Of a DNA stretch of 33,227 nt, positions 8,262 to 16,888 are shown piece by piece. How positions within the stretch are numbered: position 1 is the first letter of the stretch; every line of letters begins with the position of its first letter. The notes under the pieces were generated by a model, which was not told the origin of the DNA, did not search any database, and saw only the letters and a list, made by a program, of their open reading frames with translations. The position numbers and the translations under genes are program-made. Origin of the DNA: an uncultured Chryseobacterium sp. Its GTDB lineage: Bacteria; Bacteroidota; Bacteroidia; Flavobacteriales; Weeksellaceae. The stretch lies in the NCBI RefSeq assembly GCF_936933875.1, contig NZ_CAKZIK010000056.1:1-33227 (forward strand), in the 5' to 3' direction.

Positions 8262-8299
8262 TGCCATTCTGAACGAAGCATAGCGAAGTGAATAATCTA
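8262..8299. repeat. Degenerate dispersed intergenic repeat
   Basis: The stretch TGCCATTCTGAACGAAGC followed by AGCGAAGTGAATAATCT closely resembles a short intergenic repeat widespread in Bacteroidota genomes (CATTCTGAACGAAGCGAAG-type, recalled from general knowledge). Only one copy is in this window. Confidence 0.5.
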
Positions 8300-8305
8300 A
8301 TTAAT

Positions 8306-8360
8306 AAACCATTAAGAATTGAAGTTTTTTTACCGATTTCTTAATGGTTTTTTTATTTTT
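8306..8360 (+). terminator. Long-stem terminator between thiolase and MFS genes
   Basis: A perfect 13-bp stem AAACCATTAAGAA (8306-8318) with TTCTTAATGGTTT (8338-8350), a 19-base loop and a T-rich tail. The tail also holds the promoter box of the next gene. Confidence 0.85.
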
Positions 8361-8361
8361 G
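8354..8361 (+). promoter_or_regulatory. Promoter -7 box embedded in terminator tail
   Basis: TATTTTTG matches TAnnTTTG and lies 20 bases before the ATG at 8382. It uses the T-rich tail of the preceding terminator. Confidence 0.5.
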
Positions 8362-8381
8362 TCTAAATAATTTTAAAACTA

Positions 8382-9866
8382 ATGCAGGAAAACGAAAATC
8401 TTCACCCGCAGATTCAGAAAAATGACCCGAAAATCACTAAAGCTTGGGCATTTTACGATTGGGCGAACTCTGTATATTCTTTGGTAATAACCTCCACGAT
8501 TTTTCCGATTTATTATACGATTCTTACCACAAAATTCAACAAAAAGGAGTTTGTAGCAGTCGCGAACGAATATCAGGAAGTTCCTGTACGTCACATGATT
8601 AAAATTTTTGGTGAAACGTACGAACCGGATGCGGTTCTGAGTTTTTCCTACGCGATTTCGTTTTTTCTCGTGGTTTTGCTTTCTCCTTTTCTCTCATCTT
8701 TAGCGGATACCATTGGAAATAAGAAATCTTTCCTGCAGTTTTTCTGTTATTTGGGAGCAACTTCGTGTATGGGCTTAGCGATGTTTACGGGGATGAACAA
8801 TGTTTTCCTAGGTCTTCTGTTCAGCATTACAGCGAGTGTTGGTTTCTGGGGAAGTTTGGTGTTTTACAATTCATTTTTGCCGGATATTGCAACACCGGAT
8901 AAACACGATGCGCTTTCCGCGAAAGGTTATATTTACGGATACATCGGTTCTGTGGTACTTTTAATCCTCTGTTTGTTCATCATTCAGGGCATTACAACCG
9001 ATCCGAAAATGCAAAATATCCTCATCAGAATTACCTTTCTTTTAACCGGAGCTTGGTGGTTTGGATTTTCACAATACACCTTTAAACATTTGCCTCAGTT
9101 CGGGAATGTGAAAGACGAATTGCCAAAAGATTTAGTACTTCTGAACTATAAGAATATTTTTAAAAGACATGAAGAGCAGGGTGGTTTTTGGGAAGTTTTA
9201 AAAGACAATATCAGTTTCTACATTGATGTGGCTAAAGAAAGTTTTCGGGAACTGTTTAAGGTTGGAAATCAGCTTTTTGGGAACCGTAACCTGAAGTTTT
9301 TCTTATCGAGTTTCTTCTTTTACAGCGTCGGAATGCAGACAATTTTCCTGATGGCTACACCTTTCGGAAGTAACGAAGTTTTCCCAAAATCGGACGAGAA
9401 ATACAAACTCATCATCACCATCTTAGTTATTCAGGTCATCGCAATTTTTGGTGCGTGGTTGTTTTCATCACTATCAAAAAGTATCGGCAATAAAAATGTC
9501 ATTACCATCGCCGTTGTGATTTGGGTCATCTGTTGTCTGTCGGCATTTTCCATGAACCGAGAAAATCCAAATATTCAGATGCAGTTTTATGGATTGGCTG
9601 CTTTAATCGGTTTGGTAATGGGCGGTTTACAGGCGATGTCGCGTTCCACCTACTCTAAATTATTGCCCGAAAATTCTCAGGATACAACGACTTATTTCAG
9701 TTTCTACGACGTATTGGAAAAACTGGCGATTATTTGCGGAATGTTGATTTTTTCTGTGATGATTCAGAAATTTGGAAATATGCAGTACGCCTTCATCGCG
9801 ATGTCCGGATTCTTTATTTTAGGGGCTATTTTGATTAGATTTGTTCAGGTAAGAATGAATAAATAA
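8382..9866 (+). CDS. MFS transporter, UMF1/Atg22-like
   Basis: A 494-residue inner-membrane protein with about 12 hydrophobic segments. ITKAWAFYDWANSVYSLVITSTIFPIYY near the N-terminus is the signature of the Atg22/UMF1 branch of the major facilitator superfamily, and GGLQAMSRSTYSKLLPE (about residues 410-426) is the conserved loop of the same group. Yeast Atg22 exports amino acids from the vacuole; substrates of bacterial members are mostly unknown. A soluble insert occupies roughly residues 235-290. It forms its own unit, with a terminator and promoter box upstream and a new promoter before the following gene. Confidence 0.88.
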   Translation: MQENENLHPQIQKNDPKITKAWAFYDWANSVYSLVITSTIFPIYYTILTTKFNKKEFVAVANEYQEVPVRHMIKIFGETYEPDAVLSFSYAISFFLVVLLSPFLSSLADTIGNKKSFLQFFCYLGATSCMGLAMFTGMNNVFLGLLFSITASVGFWGSLVFYNSFLPDIATPDKHDALSAKGYIYGYIGSVVLLILCLFIIQGITTDPKMQNILIRITFLLTGAWWFGFSQYTFKHLPQFGNVKDELPKDLVLLNYKNIFKRHEEQGGFWEVLKDNISFYIDVAKESFRELFKVGNQLFGNRNLKFFLSSFFFYSVGMQTIFLMATPFGSNEVFPKSDEKYKLIITILVIQVIAIFGAWLFSSLSKSIGNKNVITIAVVIWVICCLSAFSMNRENPNIQMQFYGLAALIGLVMGGLQAMSRSTYSKLLPENSQDTTTYFSFYDVLEKLAIICGMLIFSVMIQKFGNMQYAFIAMSGFFILGAILIRFVQVRMNK

Positions 9867-9940
9867 AATTTAAAGATTCCTAAAAAATTGGCTTACATTT
9901 TGCTGAAAGTTAAAAGCGGGTTTGGAATTGAAAAATTTCG

Positions 9941-9948
9941 TAACTTTG
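9941..9948 (+). promoter_or_regulatory. Promoter -7 box upstream of mevalonate kinase-like gene
   Basis: TAACTTTG matches TAnnTTTG; TTTG at 9921-9924 is a possible -33 element with a slightly short 16-base spacer. The ATG is 28 bases downstream. Confidence 0.55.
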
Positions 9949-9976
9949 CAACTGAAAATCAACGGATTAATAAACT

Positions 9977-10903
9977 ATGACCAATCCCTTATTTTACGCT
10001 AAAATCCTTTTGTTCGGTGAATACGGAATTATTGAAGATTCACAGGGACTTACGCTTCCTTACAGTTTCTATAAAGGAACGCTGAAGTTTTCGGATTTGA
10101 GTTCTGATTTCGAGAAAAAATCAAATCAACATCTGAAAAAATATGCGGATTATCTTGCGAATCTTGAATTACCGGAAAATTTCAGACTGAATGTTGACGA
10201 ATTTTTAAAGGAAATTGAAGGCGGATTGTTCTTCGATTCCAATATTCCTCAAGGTTATGGCGTTGGAAGTTCCGGTGCTTTGGTTGCTGCGATTTTCGAA
10301 CGTTATTCCGTTGTAAAAAGGTCTCCGGACAATATTAGCAAAGATGAACTGAAAGACTTGAAAAAAGTTTTCGGTTTGCTTGAAAGCTATTTCCACGGGA
10401 AAAGTTCAGGAATTGACCCTTTGATTTGCTACATGAATCTTCCGATTCTCATCGAAAATAAAGAAAACGTTGATAAAGTTGCTATCCCGAAAGAAGAACA
10501 GGGAAAAGGAGCCATTTTCTTGATTGACTCCGGAATTGTGGGCGAAACCGGACCAATGGTTCAGATTTTCTTCGAGAAAATGAAAACCGAAGGTTTCCGC
10601 AAAACTTTGAAGGAAGAGTTTATCCGTTACAACAACGCATGTATCGATGCTTTCTTGAAAAAAGATATGAATCCGTTCTTCAGAAACCTTAAAAAATTGT
10701 CGGTTTGGGCTTATGAACATTTCCGTCCGATGATTCCCGAAAGTATTTACAACGCTTGGAAAAACGGAATCGACAGCAATGCATACTATCTGAAACTTTG
10801 CGGCAGCGGAGGTGGAGGTTATATTTTAGGCTTCACGAAGGATTACGCGAAGGCAGAAAAAATGCTGGACGGTTTCCACAAAGAGGTCATCTACAGATTC
10901 TAA
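9977..10903 (+). CDS. GHMP kinase, mevalonate kinase-like
   Basis: A 308-residue cytoplasmic kinase of the GHMP family. KILLFGEYGII (residues 9-19) is motif 1, PQGYGVGSSGALVAA (91-105) is the phosphate-binding motif 2, HGKSSGIDPLI (140-150) contains the likely catalytic Asp147, and LCGSGGGGYILGF near 276-288 is motif 3. This pattern fits the mevalonate kinases of flavobacteria, which phosphorylate mevalonate on the way to isopentenyl diphosphate. A UbiA-type prenyltransferase gene follows after 63 bases, consistent with isoprenoid metabolism. Phosphomevalonate kinase or another GHMP kinase cannot be fully excluded, but the HGKSSGxD motif favours mevalonate kinase. Confidence 0.85.
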   Translation: MTNPLFYAKILLFGEYGIIEDSQGLTLPYSFYKGTLKFSDLSSDFEKKSNQHLKKYADYLANLELPENFRLNVDEFLKEIEGGLFFDSNIPQGYGVGSSGALVAAIFERYSVVKRSPDNISKDELKDLKKVFGLLESYFHGKSSGIDPLICYMNLPILIENKENVDKVAIPKEEQGKGAIFLIDSGIVGETGPMVQIFFEKMKTEGFRKTLKEEFIRYNNACIDAFLKKDMNPFFRNLKKLSVWAYEHFRPMIPESIYNAWKNGIDSNAYYLKLCGSGGGGYILGFTKDYAKAEKMLDGFHKEVIYRF

Positions 10904-10966
10904 AAAATGGTAAGGTCGCACGAAAATTGAGCTCAACTTTACGCTTTGTGAACGGCTTTACACTTT

Positions 10967-11863
10967 ATGAAAGAACAAAACCCTATACTTTATCGGATTT
11001 CGCAGTTTGTGAGCTTGCTTTTGGGAGCCCGAATTTTTGTGTTGATGTTCTTCGTTTTCACACTGTATGTTTCTACGTTTTTCCTTTTTAATCAGGAAGA
11101 AAGTTTAAGGAAATTTGTTTTTGATTTTAAAGTTCACGGTATTATTTTTTGCGCGGTTTTAAGCATTGCTGCAGGTGGAATTATCAATCAGTTTTATGAT
11201 TTGGAAAAGGACAGATTACAGAAACCTTTCCGTACAAAATTACAAAGTTTTCTGAAGCAGAAATATTTTCTCTATTCTTATATCGCATTGAATATCATTT
11301 CTTTAGGAGTAGCTTATTTGCTTTCGCCAAGAATTTTTATTTTCTTTTTGATTTATCAGTTTTTGATGTGGTTTTACAGTCATAAAATCAGTAAAGTATT
11401 GTTTTTCAATAATTTAACTTATGTTTCATTAACGCTTTATCCATTTTTTGGGATGTTGGTATATTATCAGCATTTTTCGATGAAGTTATTTTTGATGGCT
11501 GCTTTTCTGTTTTTAATTTTGTTGATTATCGACCAAATCAAAGATATTTTGACGATGCGTCCCGATAAAATTTTTAATTATCAAACGGCTCCAAATGTTT
11601 TAGGACTAAAACCTGCAACCATCATCATCAGTTTATTATTGATTTTGAATGCCATTGTTTCGTGCTTAATTGTGGCGAAAGTTCAGCATTTTAATTATTT
11701 GGTGATTTACTTTTCAATATCAGCTTTTGTGTTGATTTTGTGTTTGTTACCGATATTTTATTTCAAACTGAAGAAAATGTTTTGGCTCATGAATCTGCTC
11801 AGAATATGGGTTTTCATTGGCGTTATTTTTATGTTGTTGAACGGTATTTTCGAAAAATTTTAA
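10967..11863 (+). CDS. UbiA-family prenyltransferase
   Basis: A 298-residue membrane protein with eight or nine hydrophobic segments. The first aspartate-rich motif, N74-QFY-D78-LEK-D82, has the NxxxDxxxD layout that binds the prenyl diphosphate through magnesium, and a second motif DQIKD appears near residue 188. UbiA enzymes attach an isoprenoid chain to an aromatic or polar acceptor at the membrane. The acceptor is not evident: quinone, heme and geranylgeranylglycerol-type reactions are all possible. Its position just after the mevalonate kinase-like gene supports a lipid or quinone isoprenoid role. Sequence outside the two motifs is quite diverged. Confidence 0.82.
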   Translation: MKEQNPILYRISQFVSLLLGARIFVLMFFVFTLYVSTFFLFNQEESLRKFVFDFKVHGIIFCAVLSIAAGGIINQFYDLEKDRLQKPFRTKLQSFLKQKYFLYSYIALNIISLGVAYLLSPRIFIFFLIYQFLMWFYSHKISKVLFFNNLTYVSLTLYPFFGMLVYYQHFSMKLFLMAAFLFLILLIIDQIKDILTMRPDKIFNYQTAPNVLGLKPATIIISLLLILNAIVSCLIVAKVQHFNYLVIYFSISAFVLILCLLPIFYFKLKKMFWLMNLLRIWVFIGVIFMLLNGIFEKF

Positions 11864-11885
11864 AAATCTGTTTCTGTAAAAGCAT

Positions 11886-11893
11886 TACTTTTG
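11886..11893 (+). promoter_or_regulatory. Promoter -7 box upstream of Tet-type MFS gene
   Basis: TACTTTTG matches TAnnTTTG and ends 10 bases before the ATG at 11904, implying a very short 5' leader. Confidence 0.5.
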
Positions 11894-11903
11894 CGGTTGT
11901 CTT

Positions 11904-13133
11904 ATGAAAAAAAATCAGAAATCGGCTGCGATTGGATTCATCTTCGTTACTCTGCTCATCGATATTACAGGGTGGGGAATTGTGATTCCCGTAGTTCCGA
12001 AACTGATTCAGGAGCTCATACATAACCCGGATTTAAGTGTTGCTTCGCAATATGGAGGTTGGCTGAGTTTCGTTTATGCGGCAATGCAGTTTATTTTCGC
12101 TTCTGTTTTGGGTGGTTTGAGCGATAAATACGGAAGAAGGCCGATTATTTTGTTTTCTCTTTTAGGATTTTCCATTAATTTCTTTATTCAGGCAATTGCA
12201 CCAAGTATTTTCTGGCTTTTTGTTGGTAGAATTTTTTCGGGAGTTACCGGCGCAAGTATTACGGCTGCCAGTGCTTATATCGCAGATATTTCCACAGATG
12301 AAGACCGCGCGAAAAATTTTGGAATGATTGGTGCGGCTTTCGGTTTGGGATTTATTATTGGCCCTGTAATTGGTGGTGTTTTAGGACATTACGGAGCTAG
12401 AGTTCCTTTTTATGCAGCCTCAATTTTATGTTTGATAAATTTTCTTTACGGATTGTTTATTCTCCCGGAATCTTTGGATAAAGACCATCGCAGAGCCTAC
12501 AATTGGAAAAGGGCAAATCCGGTGGGTTCCTTGCTGCAACTCAAGAAATATCCCCAAATTTTAGGATTAATTTTAGCCTTGATTTTCGTTTACATTGCAG
12601 GTCACGCTGTACAAACCAACTGGACGTTCTTCACCATGTACAAATTCAAATGGACGGAAGCTTTGGTGGGAATTTCGTTGGGAGTTTCGGGATTTATGGC
12701 AGCTTTGGTTCAGGGTTATCTGATTCGTTTTATTCAACCGAGAATAGGGAATGAGAAGAGTATTTTTTATGGACTTTTGCTGTATGCTTTCGGAATGGTG
12801 TTATTTGCATTCGCGAACCAAAGCTGGATGATGTTTGCGTTTCTGATTCCTTACGGTTTGGGTGGAATTGCAGGACCGGCTTTACAGTCGGTAATTTCTG
12901 CAGAAGTTCCGAAAAACGAACAGGGCGAATTACAGGGTGCTTTGGCGAGTTTGGTAAGTTTAACTTCAATCGTTGGACCTCCTGTTATGACGAATATTTT
13001 CTATTATTTTACGCACGATAAAGCGCCTTTTATTTTCCCGGGAGCGCCATTCTTTCTTGGATTTTTGCTAATGGCCATCAGTGCTTTGATTGTATATTTT
13101 GTCTTCGATAACAAAAAACATAAGAAGCTTTAA
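11904..13133 (+). CDS. MFS exporter, TCR/Tet family
   Basis: A 409-residue inner-membrane protein with 12 hydrophobic segments. The motif A sequence GGLSDKYGRRPIILFSLLG (about residues 71-89), the early IDITGWGIVIPVVP segment, and motif C-like GAAFGLGFIIGPVIGG (about 148-163) place it with the drug:H+ antiporters of the TetA/TCR group. It may export tetracycline-like or other small molecules. TetA-like proteins are common chromosomal genes in this phylum, so the sequence alone does not show clinical resistance. No TetR-type repressor gene is adjacent. Confidence 0.85.
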   Translation: MKKNQKSAAIGFIFVTLLIDITGWGIVIPVVPKLIQELIHNPDLSVASQYGGWLSFVYAAMQFIFASVLGGLSDKYGRRPIILFSLLGFSINFFIQAIAPSIFWLFVGRIFSGVTGASITAASAYIADISTDEDRAKNFGMIGAAFGLGFIIGPVIGGVLGHYGARVPFYAASILCLINFLYGLFILPESLDKDHRRAYNWKRANPVGSLLQLKKYPQILGLILALIFVYIAGHAVQTNWTFFTMYKFKWTEALVGISLGVSGFMAALVQGYLIRFIQPRIGNEKSIFYGLLLYAFGMVLFAFANQSWMMFAFLIPYGLGGIAGPALQSVISAEVPKNEQGELQGALASLVSLTSIVGPPVMTNIFYYFTHDKAPFIFPGAPFFLGFLLMAISALIVYFVFDNKKHKKL

Positions 13134-13183
13134 AATTTCTTAAAATTCAGCGCTATCTCTATAAACTTTTGTAATATTGCACC

Positions 13184-13507
13184 ATGGAATTAAGCATAGG
13201 AGAAATGTTGATGATTGCTTTGGCAATCGTAGTTCTTTTCGGACCGGACAAACTGCCGCAAATCGCCAGAGATTTGGGTTCGGGTGTTCGTAAAATGCGT
13301 GGCGCAATGGAAGATGTAAAAACGGAAATCCTGAAGGAAACTGACAATCCTGTCTCCGAAATCAAGCGCGAAATAGAGAAAGTAAAGGACGCCGCAAAAG
13401 ATTTCAATCCGGTAAATAGTTTGAAAGACGACATTCTTAACGCACCGGAAAAACCAAAGGTAAACCTTGCAGACAACGACGATTACGAGGGACCTGTAAG
13501 TCGCTAA
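13184..13507 (+). CDS. tatA: Twin-arginine translocase subunit TatA/TatE-like
   Basis: A 107-residue protein with the TatA layout: a short N-terminal membrane helix (about residues 3-18), the FGPDKLPQIARDLG hinge and amphipathic helix (19-45), and a charged, flexible tail ending in DYEGPVSR. TatA oligomers form the pore through which folded proteins with twin-arginine signals cross the inner membrane. The protein could be TatB-like, because Bacteroidota often encode several A/B variants, but the FGPxKLP hinge fits either. The PAP2 phosphatase gene begins only three bases after the stop, indicating co-transcription. Confidence 0.92.
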   Translation: MELSIGEMLMIALAIVVLFGPDKLPQIARDLGSGVRKMRGAMEDVKTEILKETDNPVSEIKREIEKVKDAAKDFNPVNSLKDDILNAPEKPKVNLADNDDYEGPVSR

Positions 13508-13510
13508 ACG

Positions 13511-14068
13511 ATGTACGAAATCATTCAGGAAGATAAGGAAGCGCTGATTTACCTCAATACTTTGGGGAGCAAACCTTTCGACCAGTTCTGGGTAATGATT
13601 TCGGGAACCTGGGTTTGGGTGCCGCTTTACATCATTCTTGTATATCTTCTTTACAAAAATTTTAAGCTGAAAAGCTTCATTTTTATTCTGATATTTATTG
13701 CACTTGGCGTAACAGTTTCAGACCAATTAGCCGGAATTTTCAAAGTTGGAGTAGCGAGATTAAGACCGTGTCATGACTCGTCTTTAGAAGGTTTAGTGCG
13801 GGAAGTAAAATGCGGCGGGCAGTTTGGTTTTTATTCGAGTCACGCTTCCAATACATTTTTTCTGGCTTCTTTTCTCACTTTTTTGTTCAAATCTAAATAC
13901 AGAATTTTGCCTTTTGCATTATTTTTCTGGGCTACAATTGTTGCCTACAGCAGAATTTATCTTGGTGTACATTTCCCAATGGATGTTTTAATGGGCGCTG
14001 CAATGGGATTTTTGCTGGGCGGATTGTTCTCAAATTTGGCGAAGAAAGCCATTTCGAAACTAGCTTAA
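13511..14068 (+). CDS. PAP2-family membrane phosphatase
   Basis: A 185-residue membrane protein with about five or six hydrophobic segments and the three-part PAP2 phosphatase signature: KVGVARLRPC (about residues 78-87), YSSHASN (about 113-119) and SRIYLGVHFPMDVLMG (about 156-171). The histidines of the second and third parts are the catalytic residues. Such enzymes remove phosphate from lipid substrates such as phosphatidic acid, phosphatidylglycerol phosphate or undecaprenyl diphosphate at the outer face of the inner membrane. Substrate is not determinable here. It is tightly linked to tatA and runs convergent to rlmH. Confidence 0.9.
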   Translation: MYEIIQEDKEALIYLNTLGSKPFDQFWVMISGTWVWVPLYIILVYLLYKNFKLKSFIFILIFIALGVTVSDQLAGIFKVGVARLRPCHDSSLEGLVREVKCGGQFGFYSSHASNTFFLASFLTFLFKSKYRILPFALFFWATIVAYSRIYLGVHFPMDVLMGAAMGFLLGGLFSNLAKKAISKLA

Positions 14069-14181
14069 TCTCGCACAATTTTTTCTTGTAAATGTTTTTC
14101 TCGCAGATTGGGCAGATTACGAAGATTTTTTCAAACTTTTAAAATTGACAATTGACTATTCACAATTCACATTTCATAATC

Positions 14182-14655
14182 TCAATCATTATGATACGGT
14201 TTTCCCTGTAAAATTTGGTCTGCTCTGTAGATTTGTTCTACAAAAAATAAACGAATCATTTGGTGCGTGAAAGTCATTTTGGAAAGCGACAATTTTTCGT
14301 TTGCACGGTTATAAATTTCTTCTGCAAAGCCATAAGCGCCGCCAATAAAGAACGAAACTTTTTTCACCGAAGAATTCTGCCAATGATCAATTTTTCCGGC
14401 AAATTCCCGACTGGTGAACTGTTTTCCTTTTTCATCAAGAAGAACTACCACGTCTGAATTTTCGGTAATATTAAAAAGTAACTTTGCTTCTTCCTTTTTC
14501 AGTAAATCGGGAGAAAGATTTTTGGAGTTTTTCACATCGGGGATTTCAATAATGTCAAAATTCCAGTGTTTGGGAAGCCTCATGAAGTAATATTTAATCA
14601 GGCTTTGGATTTCTTTGTCATCCGTTTTTCCGATACATACCAAATTAATCCGCAT
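14182..14655 (-). CDS. rlmH: 23S rRNA (pseudouridine-1915-N3)-methyltransferase RlmH
   Basis: A 157-residue SPOUT-class methyltransferase that modifies pseudouridine 1915 in helix 69 of 23S rRNA using SAM. The start MRINLVCIGKTDD is the family start; an in-frame ATG 57 bases further upstream lies inside the divergent gene and is not used. Other visible motifs are LDEKGKQFTSREFA (about 93-106), the knot-forming SAM-binding loop FFIGGAYGF (about 121-129) and a C-terminal LSLSKMTFTHQMIRLFFVEQIYRA segment ending GKPYHND. The length matches the family. It is transcribed divergently from a YihY/BrkB gene with only 31 bases between start codons. Confidence 0.95.
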   Translation of the reverse strand: MRINLVCIGKTDDKEIQSLIKYYFMRLPKHWNFDIIEIPDVKNSKNLSPDLLKKEEAKLLFNITENSDVVVLLDEKGKQFTSREFAGKIDHWQNSSVKKVSFFIGGAYGFAEEIYNRANEKLSLSKMTFTHQMIRLFFVEQIYRADQILQGKPYHND

Positions 14656-14660
14656 TTCCT

Positions 14661-14681
14661 TATATTTGTTGTGCAAAGATA
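14661..14681. promoter_or_regulatory. Overlapping face-to-face promoters of rlmH and the YihY-like gene
   Basis: The 31-base gap holds two opposed -7 boxes: TATATTTG on the + strand (14661-14668) and TATCTTTG on the - strand (14674-14681). Each predicted start site falls at or beside the other promoter's -7 box, so only one polymerase could open this DNA at a time. Both boxes match TAnnTTTG exactly. Confidence 0.6.
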
Positions 14682-14686
14682 GATTA

Positions 14687-15688
14687 ATGGCTATAAAAAC
14701 CCCAAAGTTCATTCTTAAAATTCACGAATTTCTGGATGAGATTCATATTCCGTTCTTGGGAATTTCTCTGTGGAAGATGTTCGAAATTTATGGACAGGGT
14801 GTTTTTAAAATGCAGATTGGGAGAATGGCGGCGAGTATTTCGTGGAGTTTCTTCCTGAGTCTTTTCCCGTTTATCCTTTTCTTACTGTCCTTATTACCTT
14901 ATCTTCCGCATTACGACAAGCTTCAGTTTTATATTTTTGAAGTTTTAATGGGCAATATTTTTCCGTCACACATTCAGAAGGATATTACAACGTATATTCA
15001 GAAATTCATCATTCCGAATATGAAGAACATCAGCAACATTACGATTGTTTTTGCTTTGGTGTTTGCTACTAATGGAACGCACTCTCTCATCAATGGTTTT
15101 AATTTAAATACAGATTTGAAACGTGGAGTAGTAAAGGAATATTTGGTTTCTTTTGTCATTACGATTGCCTTTATTGTATTGATTATCGCCTCACTTTTAG
15201 GTGTTTATTACAGCGAAGTCGTGCTGAAACTTTTTACACCGGAAATGAATATTTCCTGGTTTGTGGAGAACTTGACGAAGATTATCAGTTTCATTTCTTT
15301 TCCACTCTTTTATTTTATTCTTCTTTCTCTTTTTTATTGGGTTGGTTGTCTTAAAATTACGACGTGGAAACAAGCTGTTCCGGGTGCGGTTTTCACTACC
15401 TTTTTGTTTATTTTGCTGACTTATATTTTCGCGATATACGTGAGAGATTTCGCCCGTTACAATGTGCTCTACGGTTCCATTGGTTCCATTATTTTGGTGA
15501 TGGTTTGGGTGAATGTGAATATTATTTTGATTCTCCTCGGAAACGAGCTTAATATCGCCATCAAGAAAGTTCGTGTTGAAAAAATGATTGCCGACGAAAT
15601 GAAAGCAAATACACAAAATTTCGACCCTGAAATTCTTCCTGATTTAGAAGAACCTGATGAAACGCATACGGTTGTTGTTGAAAAATAA
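14687..15688 (+). CDS. YihY/BrkB family membrane protein
   Basis: A 333-residue inner-membrane protein with about six hydrophobic segments and the YihY/UPF0761 (formerly RNase BN/BrkB) pattern: AASISWSFFLSLFPFILFLLS (about residues 44-64), ATNGTHSLINGFNLNTD (about 127-143) and the terminal YGSIGSIILVMVWVNVNIILILLGNELN segment (about 261-288). The family's function is uncertain; early claims of RNase activity were withdrawn. An acidic soluble tail follows the last helix. The ATG at 14687 (MAIKTPKFILKIHEF) is chosen because it lies 18 bases after a -7 box and avoids overlap with rlmH. It converges with nhaA, three bases apart. Confidence 0.88.
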   Translation: MAIKTPKFILKIHEFLDEIHIPFLGISLWKMFEIYGQGVFKMQIGRMAASISWSFFLSLFPFILFLLSLLPYLPHYDKLQFYIFEVLMGNIFPSHIQKDITTYIQKFIIPNMKNISNITIVFALVFATNGTHSLINGFNLNTDLKRGVVKEYLVSFVITIAFIVLIIASLLGVYYSEVVLKLFTPEMNISWFVENLTKIISFISFPLFYFILLSLFYWVGCLKITTWKQAVPGAVFTTFLFILLTYIFAIYVRDFARYNVLYGSIGSIILVMVWVNVNIILILLGNELNIAIKKVRVEKMIADEMKANTQNFDPEILPDLEEPDETHTVVVEK

Positions 15689-15691
15689 TTT

Positions 15692-16879
15692 CTAGTTTTC
15701 CCTCACATCGGAAACTTTCAATTTCTTTTTTCCAACATATTTCAAAAACGAATATCCTCCAAATCCTGAGATTACAGAAGCTACCAAAATGGCAAACTTC
15801 GCTTCGTCCTGAATTTCTGCATGTCCTTTAAAGGAAAGCAAAGCGATGAAAATTGACATTGTAAATCCAATTCCGGCAAGCAAACCCGCTCCCAACATGT
15901 GAGACCATCGGCTTTTATGCGGCAGTTCGCTGATTTTAAGTTGAATAGCAAGCCAGGAAAACAGATTAATTCCCACAATTTTTCCAATAACCAGTCCTAA
16001 GACAATTCCGTATCCGAAATTCGTAAATAAACCATCAACCATTCCCGGATGAAGCGTAATATTGGTGTTTGCTAAAGCAAAAATCGGCATAATGAGAAAA
16101 TTGACAGGGAAATGCAGTTTCTCTTCTAACTTTTCGAGTGGAGATATTTCGCTTGTAGAAACATTGGTTGGAACGGTAAAAGCGAGTAAAACACCTGCAA
16201 TTGTCGCATGAATGCCGGAATGATGCATAAAATACCACAAAAATAATCCCGGAACGAGATAGAAAATATGTTTTTTAACTTCAAGAAAATTCAAAACAAT
16301 CAAAAGCGCCATTACAATCGCGCTGTACGCCAAATAATCCCAATGAAGTTGGTCTGTATAGAAAATTGCAATAACAACAATGGCTCCCAAATCATCAACA
16401 ATCGCCAAAGCTGCAAGGAAAATTTTTACAGCTGCTGGAACTCTTTTTCCGAGCATTGAAATAATTGCTAAAGAGAATGCAATATCGGTCGCCATCGGAA
16501 TTCCCCAACCGTTTGCATATTCTGTTCCTTTATTAAAAAAAGCGAAAATTAAAGCCGGAACCAACATACCACCGATTGCGGCAAAGATAGGAAGCGAAGC
16601 GCTTTTAAAGGTTGAAAGTTCGCCTTCAACCAATTCACGTTTAATTTCAAGACCTACCAATAAAAAGAAAATGGCCATTAAACCATCATTAATCCAAATG
16701 CTTATCGGGTAATTAAGATGAAAAATTTCGGTTCCTACTTTTTTATCCAAAAAATTTTGAAAAACTTCGGAAAGGGAAGAGTTGGCAATCATCAAAGAAA
16801 TGATGACGCAAATAATGAGTAAAATACCTGAAGATTGGCTGCTATGGAAAAATTTTCTAAAATATTGTGTTAAAGTCAT
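15692..16879 (-). CDS. nhaA: Na+/H+ antiporter NhaA
   Basis: A 395-residue inner-membrane antiporter that exchanges cytoplasmic sodium for external protons, important for salt and pH balance. Conserved features are NDGLMAIFFLLVGLEIKRELVEGEL (about 64-88), GWGIPMATDIAFSL with Asp132, and ALAIVDDLGAI with the ion-binding pair Asp162-Asp163; these correspond to E. coli Asp133, Asp163 and Asp164. The C-terminal half keeps AGIGFTMSIFIALLSF. It starts nine bases after the spoT stop on the same strand, suggesting co-transcription with the stringent-response gene, and it converges with the YihY-like gene. Confidence 0.96.
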   Translation of the reverse strand: MTLTQYFRKFFHSSQSSGILLIICVIISLMIANSSLSEVFQNFLDKKVGTEIFHLNYPISIWINDGLMAIFFLLVGLEIKRELVEGELSTFKSASLPIFAAIGGMLVPALIFAFFNKGTEYANGWGIPMATDIAFSLAIISMLGKRVPAAVKIFLAALAIVDDLGAIVVIAIFYTDQLHWDYLAYSAIVMALLIVLNFLEVKKHIFYLVPGLFLWYFMHHSGIHATIAGVLLAFTVPTNVSTSEISPLEKLEEKLHFPVNFLIMPIFALANTNITLHPGMVDGLFTNFGYGIVLGLVIGKIVGINLFSWLAIQLKISELPHKSRWSHMLGAGLLAGIGFTMSIFIALLSFKGHAEIQDEAKFAILVASVISGFGGYSFLKYVGKKKLKVSDVREN

Positions 16880-16888
16880 GTTTATTTT

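Noticed and set aside
11904..13133. The Tet-type MFS gene as an acquired resistance determinant
   Set aside because: Base and codon style match the neighbours, no repressor or mobile sequence is adjacent, and such exporters are ordinary chromosomal genes.
14069..14181. Imperfect AATTGACAATTG/CACAATTCAC repeats between the PAP2 gene and rlmH
   Set aside because: Matches are short and AT-rich, with no stable stem or T-run, so no terminator or element can be supported.
14656..14712. Upstream in-frame start for rlmH
   Set aside because: It would overlap the divergent YihY-like gene and place the start beyond the promoter; MRINLVCIGKT is the normal family start.
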